This document shows, one piece after another, positions 8,038 to 16,261 of a stretch of 64,000 nt of DNA. The notes below the pieces were generated by a model. The model saw nothing but the letters and a program-made list of their open reading frames with translations. It did not search any database and had not been told where the DNA came from. Source of the stretch: Sphingobacterium chuzhouense (GTDB taxonomy: Bacteria > Bacteroidota > Bacteroidia > Sphingobacteriales > Sphingobacteriaceae); the NCBI RefSeq assembly GCF_014692525.1, contig NZ_JACNYL010000002.1, forward strand, positions 310,001-374,000, read 5' to 3'. The translations under genes were made by a program, and so were the position numbers. The stretch's first letter is position 1, and each line of letters opens with the position of its first letter.

Positions 8038-9420
8038 TTAAATATTGCAAACCTCTCTCCATTCCTTCATCCCACCAGCATAATTTTTGACCTTGTCAAA
8101 TCCATCTCTCTTCAAAAGAGAATAAGCAATAGTGGAGCGATCGCCAGCTTGACAATGAACAATGATTTGTTTGTCTTTGTTTATTTTATCTAAGTTATCC
8201 TCCAATGTTCCCACAAAAATATGCTCTGCTCCTTCTATATGCCCCGCTTCATATTCAGTCGCTCCACGTACATCCACGATCTGCACATCCTCTTTGGCGA
8301 TGTACGTTTTAAACTCATCCATCGAAATCACTTCCGCTATTTCTAAATCCAAACCGAGGTCGTCGACATCTGAAATATAACCATATATATTATCCATGCC
8401 GATACGCATGAGCTTACGTGTCAAATCTTCCATCTGATTATCTTCAGCTACCAATATAAATTGTTCTTGGTAATTCACTAGCCAACCGCACCAAGTAGCA
8501 AAGGAATTGTTGCCCTGAATGTTTACGCTTTTTGGAATAAAACCTCGTGCAAAATCGGCTTTTTTGCGAGTGTCTATAACCGTGAGCCCTTTCTTGTACG
8601 CGGAAAGAAATTGTTCTCTGGATAATTTCGGATGTTTCGGAACTTCTATCAATAAGGGTCGGTTGACTTTGTTGAGGTGCTTCATCATAGCAAAATAGAT
8701 TGGCGGTTCGGGCTGGTCTGCTAAAAAGTAAACAGCAAACCCCTGTTCATCATCCCCATATTGAAATGCCCAATTACGGATCTTTTCATAGCCTACCGTC
8801 GAGTTGTGTACGGCTCCTAATGCTTTTCCACAGGCAGAACCTGCGCCGTGTGCTGGCCATACTTGAACATATTCCGGTATTCTGACAAACTTTTTCAGCG
8901 ATTGAAACATCTGCTTAACACCAATTTCTTTTGTTCCCATCAGTCCGGCAGCTTTTTCCAGCAAGTCCGGCCGCCCAATATCTCCCACAAACACGAAATC
9001 ACCGGTAAATACCATGACAGGCTTATCTGTCGCTGGATGATCAATCAACAAAAGGCAGATACTTTCGGGAGTGTGTCCTGGTGTGTGGATGATCTCCAGA
9101 CTGAGGTTACCCACCTTAATAACATCGCCGTCCCGCAATCCTTCATGTGGAAACTGATATTGCCAATCCTCGCCACCTTCATCGGAAAGATACATTTTAG
9201 CCTCGGTAACGGCCGCTAACTCCCGTGAGCCACAAAGAAAATCGGCGTGGATATGTGTTTCAGCGATGTGCGTTATACGAAGATTATTTTCCTTCGCAAT
9301 GTGCAGATATACATCAATATCTCTTTGCGCGTCAATCACAATGGTCTCACCTGTAGCTTGGCAGCCTATTACATAGCTGGCTTGTGCTAAACTTTTATCA
9401 TAAACGTGTTGAAAAAACAT
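8038..9420 (-). CDS. metallo-beta-lactamase fold / double rhodanese protein (persulfide dioxygenase-rhodanese type)
   Basis: A 460-residue three-domain protein. Residues 1-240 are an ETHE1-like metallo-beta-lactamase domain with the metal motif ETHIHADFLCGSREL, then HTPGHTPES and GDFVFVGDIGRPDL. Two rhodanese domains follow. The first (about 265-360) has no catalytic Cys in its active loop. The second (about 375-455) has the active loop HCQAGDRS. This arrangement matches CstB-type and PRF-type enzymes that oxidise glutathione or low-molecular-weight persulfides to sulfite and transfer sulfane sulfur to make thiosulfate. It heads the operon with the YeeE/YedE pair, which would import or export the sulfur species. 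The degenerate first rhodanese is normal for the family. Confidence 0.9.
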   Translation of the reverse strand: MFFQHVYDKSLAQASYVIGCQATGETIVIDAQRDIDVYLHIAKENNLRITHIAETHIHADFLCGSRELAAVTEAKMYLSDEGGEDWQYQFPHEGLRDGDVIKVGNLSLEIIHTPGHTPESICLLLIDHPATDKPVMVFTGDFVFVGDIGRPDLLEKAAGLMGTKEIGVKQMFQSLKKFVRIPEYVQVWPAHGAGSACGKALGAVHNSTVGYEKIRNWAFQYGDDEQGFAVYFLADQPEPPIYFAMMKHLNKVNRPLLIEVPKHPKLSREQFLSAYKKGLTVIDTRKKADFARGFIPKSVNIQGNNSFATWCGWLVNYQEQFILVAEDNQMEDLTRKLMRIGMDNIYGYISDVDDLGLDLEIAEVISMDEFKTYIAKEDVQIVDVRGATEYEAGHIEGAEHIFVGTLEDNLDKINKDKQIIVHCQAGDRSTIAYSLLKRDGFDKVKNYAGGMKEWREVCNI

Positions 9421-9608
9421 ATCTTTATTTTTAAGTAGTTCTATATTAACTTATTCTATTGTCTTATACAAAGTTCCTATTTTATTTTTTATTGTTCGGT
9501 TACTTTAGTTACACAAGTTTTGATTTCTAAAAAGTCCGTTTTAGCGTACCCGATTCATAAAACTATTTGTCGAGTAACATGTTATTATTAACAAAAGACA
9601 AAATAAAT

Positions 9609-10391
9609 ATGACGTCATTATTCCAATACAGTGTACACCTTGCCGACAGCCCTTTCTGGGCTTTTGCTATCCATGATGGACATCAAGTAGATCCCGCTGC
9701 CGAGCAATTTATCCTGTTAGATGAAACCCAACGTTTAAGAGAAGAAGACCCTTATACTGCCTCGATGGCAGAATTACCCGTAAACCAGCTTTTTGTTGCT
9801 ACTTCGCGCTTTCAATTGGACATTAACCGTAAAGCAGAAGACGCCGTGTACCTTCGACCAGAACAAGCTTGGGGATTGAATGTTTGGAAAGACACACTAC
9901 CATCTACCATTTTACAGCAACTCTACGAAGAGCACAAGAATTTTTACCAACAGCTAGACAGTTACATACAACATACCATCGATAAACACGGCTTTTTTGT
10001 CGCTTTTGATGTACATACGTATAATGCTCAACGAATCAGTGAAGATGAGTCTATAGATAAAAAAGCCAATCCACAGATAAACTTAGGTACACATTACAAT
10101 GATGAAAAATGGCGGGTGGTAATCGACAAATTTATAGAGAGTGTACAAAGCCAGCAACTTTTGGGTGAAGCTATCGATATACGGGAGAATGTGAAATTTA
10201 AAGGTGGGTATCTAGCACAGCATATTCTCCAAAAATTTGGTGACCGAGGTTGTGTCTTGTCGATTGAATTCCGAAAAGATTTTATGAACGAATGGACGGG
10301 ACTTCCCTATCAACCTATTATACTTGAATACAAACAGTTGTTGCTTCGCGCGTTAAAAGATTTGCAAAAAATAGATATATATGGAGTTTAA
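9609..10391 (+). CDS. N-formylglutamate amidohydrolase-like protein
   Basis: A 260-residue protein of the N-formylglutamate amidohydrolase family, a zinc amidohydrolase fold. Supporting motifs are FAIHDGHQVD near residue 20, which carries metal-ligand His residues, the Arg/Asp-rich FQLDINRKAEDAVY, and VAFDVHTYN with a further His. I choose the ATG giving MTSLFQYSV because homologues begin just before the IHDGH strand; an ATG ten codons earlier is also possible. It opens an operon with the QEGLA metallopeptidase (11-base overlap) and an ATP-grasp ligase. In this context it probably cleaves an amide or formyl group from a small peptide-like molecule rather than acting in histidine degradation; no hut genes are nearby. 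Confidence 0.85.
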   Translation: MTSLFQYSVHLADSPFWAFAIHDGHQVDPAAEQFILLDETQRLREEDPYTASMAELPVNQLFVATSRFQLDINRKAEDAVYLRPEQAWGLNVWKDTLPSTILQQLYEEHKNFYQQLDSYIQHTIDKHGFFVAFDVHTYNAQRISEDESIDKKANPQINLGTHYNDEKWRVVIDKFIESVQSQQLLGEAIDIRENVKFKGGYLAQHILQKFGDRGCVLSIEFRKDFMNEWTGLPYQPIILEYKQLLLRALKDLQKIDIYGV

Positions 10392-12228
10392 AGACAAAAT
10401 ATTGCCTCAACTATTGCGGGCAATTAAAAATAGAACGCCCATACATAAACAAATCCCGAATAAGGGAAAAATTATCTTTAACAAAATAGTTCCCTATCTA
10501 TTCATCTATCGTGTGCCTGAGTCGGGTAAAGACCGCGTGCTGTCGGAACTAACAAAATCGGAGCTAGCTAGCGTGATCTTTTTGCCCAATGGTGGTGACG
10601 ACCAGATAATCCAGTGGATTCCGAAACTGACAAGCGCGCTGGCAGATGAATTTGGCACCTGCTTACTCATTGAGGTTTGGAATGCTCCAATAGATCAAGA
10701 TACGGATATTGCGATTCATCTTTCTCAAAAGAATGCATTGGTGCTGGCAGAATATTTAAAGAAAAATATAGAGACGGAAGCCCCTGAACTCCTAGTCGAA
10801 CTCAAAAAAGAAACAAAGTTACCGCGACCGTCGCGACTTCCACTTTTGGTAAATACAGATGATACAAAAAGCAACATTGTTCTCTCCCTAGGTATATCGG
10901 TTCGCAAAACCTATGAGGATACCAGCGGGGTACATTTACCATTATTAGCTCGTGTATTCCGGGAATCTTTAGCAAAAGGTCTTTCTAGACTATTCTTTGA
11001 ATTCGTACGACTCTATACAACGGCCAAGGCCACGGAGTTTAAAATGAAGGGTCAGGAAAAACTCTATTCCGAAATATATGAAATCGACCGTGCACTCGCG
11101 AAAGAAAGCCAAAAATTCGATTTTCTGCTGCTCATTACGCCTACAAATTCACACGAAGCATGGTTACAGTTTAAGAAAGACAAATTCCGAAAAACACCGA
11201 TTTTTCATTATCGCCCTATTCCGATAGATCCCGATATCGTAAAGCGAAACTTGTATAACCTACGTATCGAAGATATCTATGATCCAACGATAGCTTATCT
11301 TTTTAGAGATAAACGGCGGGAACTCGACGATATGATGACCATGTTAGCTTCTCGCGGAACTTCAGATTTCAAATATGGAAGCTTGATGGTTTTTGGGAAT
11401 GTAGATGAACAACTATATGAATTGGCAAAAGCTGTGCTTACTGCCATTGATAGCATTGCGCAAACAGATAGACAAAAGCCAGAAGAAGAGTATTTAGATG
11501 CCAAAGCATTTGCGCAGTTAGCAGAAGAAGAAATATCTTTTCTTCAACAACAATCCCCGACGTTCAAAACCAGCGTACGCGTACGTGATGATATTGCTGG
11601 TGTTATGGTGAACCACGGTGTACTCAATATCAGTAAGCAATACAGAATAAGTAAACGGCGAGCACTCGCACTCATCCAGCATGAAGTCGGCACCCATATC
11701 ATAACCTACTTCAACGGAAAAGAGCAGCCTTTTAGCTTCTTTAGGTTAGGTGTTCCCGGATATGAACAACTGCAAGAAGGGCTAGCCGTCCTTGCCGAAT
11801 ATTTAGTTGGTGGACTCACTAATGAGCGGTTACGCATATTAGCTGGACGTGTCATCGCCGTACAACATATGCTACTCGGGCATTCATTTGTGGAAACGTT
11901 CGATATGTTGCACGAAGAGTATGGTTTTAGTACGAACACATCTTTTACCATGACCATGCGTGTATATCGTTCAGGCGGTCTCACAAAAGACACCGCTTAT
12001 TTGCAGGGATTTAAAGAGCTTATTCAATATATACAGGAAGGCAAAGACTTGAATCTATTGACCATTGGCAAGATCCGGGAAGACTATTTGCCGATCGTGC
12101 ACGATTTGATCCAACGTGGTGTATTGAGGCCTCCGCGCATTAAACCGCGTTACTTACACGAGCCTTATACCGAAAAATTAAAAGATTTAACTCAATTTGC
12201 GAGTATTTTTAAAATGATTAATTACTAA
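10381..12228 (+). CDS. QEGLA-motif DUF1704 / MATCAP-type metallopeptidase
   Basis: A 615-residue protein of the family annotated as flavohemoglobin expression-modulating QEGLA motif protein (TIGR02421, DUF1704). The catalytic half carries HEVGTH at residues 434-439 and QEGLA at 465-469. In the eukaryotic relative MATCAP, a tubulin carboxypeptidase, the two His and the Glu of these motifs bind the zinc, so this is very probably a zinc metallopeptidase. Residues 1-200 are a separate less conserved domain without a motif I know. No signal peptide or membrane helix is seen. The start overlaps the amidohydrolase stop by 11 bases, and the ATP-grasp gene follows after 15 bases, implying one mRNA and a shared substrate. 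That substrate is unknown. Confidence 0.9.
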   Translation: MEFKDKILPQLLRAIKNRTPIHKQIPNKGKIIFNKIVPYLFIYRVPESGKDRVLSELTKSELASVIFLPNGGDDQIIQWIPKLTSALADEFGTCLLIEVWNAPIDQDTDIAIHLSQKNALVLAEYLKKNIETEAPELLVELKKETKLPRPSRLPLLVNTDDTKSNIVLSLGISVRKTYEDTSGVHLPLLARVFRESLAKGLSRLFFEFVRLYTTAKATEFKMKGQEKLYSEIYEIDRALAKESQKFDFLLLITPTNSHEAWLQFKKDKFRKTPIFHYRPIPIDPDIVKRNLYNLRIEDIYDPTIAYLFRDKRRELDDMMTMLASRGTSDFKYGSLMVFGNVDEQLYELAKAVLTAIDSIAQTDRQKPEEEYLDAKAFAQLAEEEISFLQQQSPTFKTSVRVRDDIAGVMVNHGVLNISKQYRISKRRALALIQHEVGTHIITYFNGKEQPFSFFRLGVPGYEQLQEGLAVLAEYLVGGLTNERLRILAGRVIAVQHMLLGHSFVETFDMLHEEYGFSTNTSFTMTMRVYRSGGLTKDTAYLQGFKELIQYIQEGKDLNLLTIGKIREDYLPIVHDLIQRGVLRPPRIKPRYLHEPYTEKLKDLTQFASIFKMINY

Positions 12229-12243
12229 TATTAAAGAGGATAT

Positions 12244-13254
12244 ATGAACATCGCATTCGTAATCAACCAAACCCACAAAGAGGAAACAATATTTACGACC
12301 ACTTTGTTAGCTTTTAAAGCGTATAAGCGCGGACATACCGTGCTTTATATAGGCTTAGCTGACTTCACTTATCATAACGAAGATAGTGTTGGAGCATATT
12401 GCCGTGTATTAAAACCTACGGAAGAAGTAGAAGACCCAGAGGAATTACTTGAGATGCTCCGCGACCGGGAGAAAGAGTACGTCGATGCACATGATATGGA
12501 TGTACTTTGGCTTCGTTACGACCCGGTTGTTGATATGATCAATCGTCCATGGGCATCTCCGACAGCGCTCCAATTTGCGCAGCTCATCAAACGGAGAGGC
12601 ACATGGGTTATTAACGACCCCGATAAATTAGTAGAGGCTACAAACAAATTCTATTTGGAGTATTTTCCAAGAGAAATTCGACCAAAAACCATAATTACCC
12701 GTTCCTATCAGGATGTCGTTTCTTTTTTAGATCAACAAAAGAATAAGATTATCCTTAAGCCATTAACGGGATCTGGAGGCAAAAATGTTTTCTTGGTTAA
12801 AGAAGATGAACGGCATAATTTAAAGCAAACAGTTGAAGTTATTACACGCGATGGTTATTTACTAGCACAGGAGTACTTACCGGATGCTGCAAATGGCGAT
12901 ATTCGTTTTTTCCTATTAAATGGCGACCCAGTACAAGTAGATGGAAAATATGCCGCTGTCAACCGTGTACAGAAAAAAGGAGATATCCGGAGCAATATTC
13001 ATCAAGGCGGAAGTGCCCAACAAGCAAATATTGACGATACGATCCTAGCTACGGTCTCGAAAGTCACACAGAAACTTAAAGAAGACGGTATGTATTTCGT
13101 GGGACTTGATATTGTTGGCGATAAAATAATGGAAATCAATGTTTTTAGTCCTGGTGCACTCAATTTAGCGTCTAAGCTTAACGACGTCGACTTTGTTGGA
13201 CTTGTTTTAGATGATGTAGAGAGACAGATTGAGAAACGAAAAAATTCTAAATAA
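12244..13254 (+). CDS. glutathione-synthetase-like ATP-grasp ligase
   Basis: A 336-residue ATP-grasp enzyme with GshB-like layout. An N-terminal Rossmann-like domain (MNIAFVINQ) contains WLRYDPVVDMINRPWAS, which resembles the GshB substrate segment. The ATP-grasp core has KPLTGSGG at 172-179 and ends with the metal-binding MEINVFSPG (Glu297 and Asn299). It should form a carboxylate-amine bond using ATP. It is the third gene of an operon with an amidohydrolase and a metallopeptidase, and no gshA partner is nearby. A dedicated role in building or capping a peptide-like compound therefore fits better than glutathione synthesis (inference). Stop-proximal residues are charged. A strong bidirectional terminator follows. 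Confidence 0.85.
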   Translation: MNIAFVINQTHKEETIFTTTLLAFKAYKRGHTVLYIGLADFTYHNEDSVGAYCRVLKPTEEVEDPEELLEMLRDREKEYVDAHDMDVLWLRYDPVVDMINRPWASPTALQFAQLIKRRGTWVINDPDKLVEATNKFYLEYFPREIRPKTIITRSYQDVVSFLDQQKNKIILKPLTGSGGKNVFLVKEDERHNLKQTVEVITRDGYLLAQEYLPDAANGDIRFFLLNGDPVQVDGKYAAVNRVQKKGDIRSNIHQGGSAQQANIDDTILATVSKVTQKLKEDGMYFVGLDIVGDKIMEINVFSPGALNLASKLNDVDFVGLVLDDVERQIEKRKNSK

Positions 13255-13290
13255 AATAGTCACTTTGAATTGTCATGGTGTCCAAGTTAT

Positions 13291-13328
13291 AAAAAAACGC
13301 CCTTCAAAATATGGAAGGGCGTTTTTTT
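13291..13328. terminator. bidirectional intrinsic terminator
   Basis: CGCCCTTC and GAAGGGCG form a perfect 8-bp stem with an 8-base loop. It is flanked by seven A on the left and seven T on the right, so it can stop transcription of the ATP-grasp operon rightward and of the HAD-GT20 gene leftward. Confidence 0.9.
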
Positions 13329-13334
13329 AATTTA

Positions 13335-15578
13335 TTATTTCACACTCGTCTCCAGTTCTTTCACAAAATCTTTTCCCCAATAATGGATATCGTAATACTT
13401 TACTTGATCATACAATCTCTTGATACGAGAAGCCCGTTCTTCCTCTGGCATAAGAAGTGCTTTTAATAGGCTTTCTTTCATACTTTTCATATCATAAGGG
13501 TTTGTCAGAACCGTGTAGGGTAATTCAACCGATGCACCAGCAAACTCCGACAATACCAAGGCGCCCGATCCTTTGATAGCTCCTTGCACAGCAACGTACT
13601 CTTTTGCAACGAGATTCAGTCCATCCCTCAATGGTGTAATCCAGGCAATATCACTGACAGCGTAGAGCTTCACCACTTCTTCAAAAGGCAGTGACCTGTA
13701 AAAGTATTGAATGGGTGTCCAATCCATTGTCGCAAAACGACCGTTGATTTCGCCTACCGCACGATTGACCTCATCACGTATGTCATCGTATATTTTCATG
13801 CCTTGTGAGGGCGGCGTACAAATATTTACCAATTCTACTTTTTCACGGTATTCCGGATTTTCCTCGAGGAACTCGCCAAATGCGTGAATTTTTTCCAATG
13901 GCCCTTTTACATAGTCAAGACGTTCCACAGAAAGAACTGTGGTCATGTTATCGGCGGTTTTCTTTTCAAGCGTAGCAGAAATTTCCTTTTTAATATTCGT
14001 TTGTTTCAAGATAGACCGTATCTTTTCCATATTCACTCCAACGGGTTGTGCCCCCAACCGTATCTGACGTCCATCTATCTCTATCACTTTAGTCATTTGG
14101 CTTACACCTAACGCGCAGCTATAGGTCAGAAATTGTTTTGCCGTATTGATCCGTTTTACAACCTTAAAGGGTGTGTGCGACCGCAATACGTCTATAAAGT
14201 TCTCTACGTAACGTGGAATGTGGAAACTTATGAAATCACATAGCAACAAGCTTCCTATAATCTCCTTACGCCAAGGAATGATGTTGAAAATGTCAGCTGC
14301 GGGAAATGACGTATGATGGAAAAAGCCAATCTTTAAGTCTGGACGTAGCGGCTTCAAATAGGCAGGAACCATCCAAAGGTTATATTCGTGAATCCAGACC
14401 AATGCGTCTTGATCGGCTTCCTTTGCAATGCGCTCGGCAAAGATTCTATTGATTTTTAGATAATGCTCCCAGTCGTCGTGATTAAATTTCGCTTTGTCTA
14501 CAAACGAAAAAATCGTGGGCCAAAATGCTTCCTTGGAAAAAACACGATAAAACTGATCTATATCCGCTTTTGAAAGGCCTATAGTAGCCGCGACCAAGTT
14601 CGGATATTTGGCTTCATCAATAAGTTGATTCGGTACATCGGGAGTATTCTCTTGTTTAACCTCCTCCCCGATCCAGATACCCGAACGTTCCTTTTCAAAT
14701 AGTCCAAGTAATGAAGGGATAATACCATTGGGACTTTTCGGAGTGACCCTTATCGGTTTCCCATCGACAACCTCCTGTTCAAAAGGCAATCGATGATAAA
14801 CGACCACAAGCTGATTAGAACCTTTACCGGGTTGTGCCGATTTATATTTATCGTCCGAATCGGTGTATTTACGAAAGAGCTTAAAGTGTGCCATCGATTC
14901 GATAATACCACCTGCACCGGGCTCAATCGCGTGGTAAACATTTTTATACTTGGCCGTGTGTTCAACTAACGCCGGTTCCGCCTCTCCTACAACAACTCCC
15001 TTATATTCCGTATCATACAGGGAGAGATCATTCAGCGTATCGCCTGCTACCAATACATTCTCTTCATTAATATCCAGATGTTCGACCAACGCATTCAATG
15101 TGCTCCCTTTGTTCACATCTTTGGGTAATATATCCAAATATTTATTAACCGATGTAATTACATCACAGTTGAAACTCTCCGCTATCTTATAGACATGGGA
15201 TAAATCCATCTCGGTATCATAGTAGAAAGAGCAGCGACGTTGTTGGGGAACTTCTTGATAGACCACATCTGTTTTTTCCAAAACACGCGAACGTATTGCA
15301 TAAGGAGAAGGCCATCTGCTCTCGATATCACCTTGTATCGGTTCTATGGTTTCTAATGTTAATCCATCGACTACAGTCGCTCCAACATCTGCAATAATAT
15401 AGTTAGGTCTTGGAATGAGTGGATCATTGAGCAAGGGGATAACAGATTCTAAACCACGTCCTGTAACAAACACTAACTGTATTTCGGAAAATTGTTTAAT
15501 TAACCGATACAGATGCAGTCTGTTTTTCATGCTTCCACCTAAAAATGTTCCATCCAAATCTGTTGCTAATAGCATCAT
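13335..15578 (-). CDS. ggpPS: bifunctional HAD phosphatase-GT20 synthase, probable glucosylglycerol-phosphate synthase/phosphatase
   Basis: A 747-residue fusion. Residues 1-235 are a HAD-IIB phosphatase: DLDGT at 7-11 with nucleophile Asp7, VTGRG, and GDTLND. Residues 255-747 are a GT20 glycosyltransferase. The order HAD then GT20 is the reverse of OtsA-OtsB fusions and is that described for GgpPS of Stenotrophomonas and Marinobacter. As far as I recall cyanobacterial GgpS, the GT20 half matches it better than trehalose-phosphate synthase: VVVYHRLPFEQ replaces the VSNR motif, followed by SPNGIIPSL, YNLWMVPAY, FHHTSFPAADIFNIIPW and TPLRDGLNLVAKEY. The product would be the compatible solute glucosylglycerol, from ADP-glucose and glycerol 3-phosphate. 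A trehalose enzyme is the main alternative. Confidence 0.75.
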   Translation of the reverse strand: MMLLATDLDGTFLGGSMKNRLHLYRLIKQFSEIQLVFVTGRGLESVIPLLNDPLIPRPNYIIADVGATVVDGLTLETIEPIQGDIESRWPSPYAIRSRVLEKTDVVYQEVPQQRRCSFYYDTEMDLSHVYKIAESFNCDVITSVNKYLDILPKDVNKGSTLNALVEHLDINEENVLVAGDTLNDLSLYDTEYKGVVVGEAEPALVEHTAKYKNVYHAIEPGAGGIIESMAHFKLFRKYTDSDDKYKSAQPGKGSNQLVVVYHRLPFEQEVVDGKPIRVTPKSPNGIIPSLLGLFEKERSGIWIGEEVKQENTPDVPNQLIDEAKYPNLVAATIGLSKADIDQFYRVFSKEAFWPTIFSFVDKAKFNHDDWEHYLKINRIFAERIAKEADQDALVWIHEYNLWMVPAYLKPLRPDLKIGFFHHTSFPAADIFNIIPWRKEIIGSLLLCDFISFHIPRYVENFIDVLRSHTPFKVVKRINTAKQFLTYSCALGVSQMTKVIEIDGRQIRLGAQPVGVNMEKIRSILKQTNIKKEISATLEKKTADNMTTVLSVERLDYVKGPLEKIHAFGEFLEENPEYREKVELVNICTPPSQGMKIYDDIRDEVNRAVGEINGRFATMDWTPIQYFYRSLPFEEVVKLYAVSDIAWITPLRDGLNLVAKEYVAVQGAIKGSGALVLSEFAGASVELPYTVLTNPYDMKSMKESLLKALLMPEEERASRIKRLYDQVKYYDIHYWGKDFVKELETSVK

Positions 15579-15843
15579 ATTATGTTCCTTTTTTATCGTT
15601 TAAATTTTAAATGTGATTGGCATACGTATATAAAGAATCAGTTAAGCTATTACCATTGGGCAGATTAAGCTTAGACTCTTTTGCCATTTGAAAACTCAAA
15701 TATAATAAAAATTAAACTATTAAGCAAATATAAGTATAGGTTATGATCAAAACTTTACTTCATTTGTCCTCAGAAAATTTTACGAACTACAATAAACTAA
15801 AGATAAAAAGTTGTATATTTAACGAAACCTATTGACGTGTTTT

Positions 15844-16242
15844 ATGTTTACGAAACTAATCGCTGTAGACGACCAAAAAATTGGCACAGTACATTTCCAT
15901 GCTTTTGTTATCAAAATACAGGACGACGAGGTCGGTTTTGCTATTTTTATGGATGAATTGCCCACACCGTTATTGTATTTTTACCGAGATAGTATAAACA
16001 GCATTACGTTTAAGATTGATAACGATCAATTCCTGGCAATTGTCAAAAACAGTAAATTCACGAGTGAGGTACGAAAGGAACTTTATAAAGAATTTGAGTT
16101 TTTTCTACGAACGATGGAAGAGCGAGCAACGGCTTACTTGTTTAAGAATGCCGCTGTAAAATATATTACAAACTCCCGTGACATCATCCGATATAAAAAC
16201 TATTATATTTCCGCTAATACGAAAATGTTCGAGCAAGAATAA
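15844..16242 (+). CDS. small uncharacterised cytoplasmic protein
   Basis: A 132-residue protein I do not recognise. It starts MFTKLIAVDDQKIG, has an alpha/beta look with a strand-rich first half (VGFAIFMDELPTPLLYFY), and a helical second half that includes FTSEVRKELYKEFEFFLRTM. No signal peptide, membrane segment or known motif is seen. I prefer the ATG over an upstream TTG. A near-consensus -7 element, TATATTTA, lies about 27 bases upstream. It stands alone between the GgpPS-like gene and a convergent lipase gene. Confidence 0.6.
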   Translation: MFTKLIAVDDQKIGTVHFHAFVIKIQDDEVGFAIFMDELPTPLLYFYRDSINSITFKIDNDQFLAIVKNSKFTSEVRKELYKEFEFFLRTMEERATAYLFKNAAVKYITNSRDIIRYKNYYISANTKMFEQE

Positions 16243-16261
16243 AGGCAGGTAGAATATGTAT

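Noticed and set aside
8848..9219. Plus-strand frame of 123 codons inside the metallo-hydrolase/rhodanese gene
   Set aside because: It lies wholly within a well-supported gene on the other strand and its translation shows no recognisable motif.
13335..15578. Bifunctional trehalose-6-phosphate synthase/phosphatase
   Set aside because: Domain order is reversed relative to OtsA-OtsB fusions and the GT20 motifs fit GgpS better. Kept only as an alternative.
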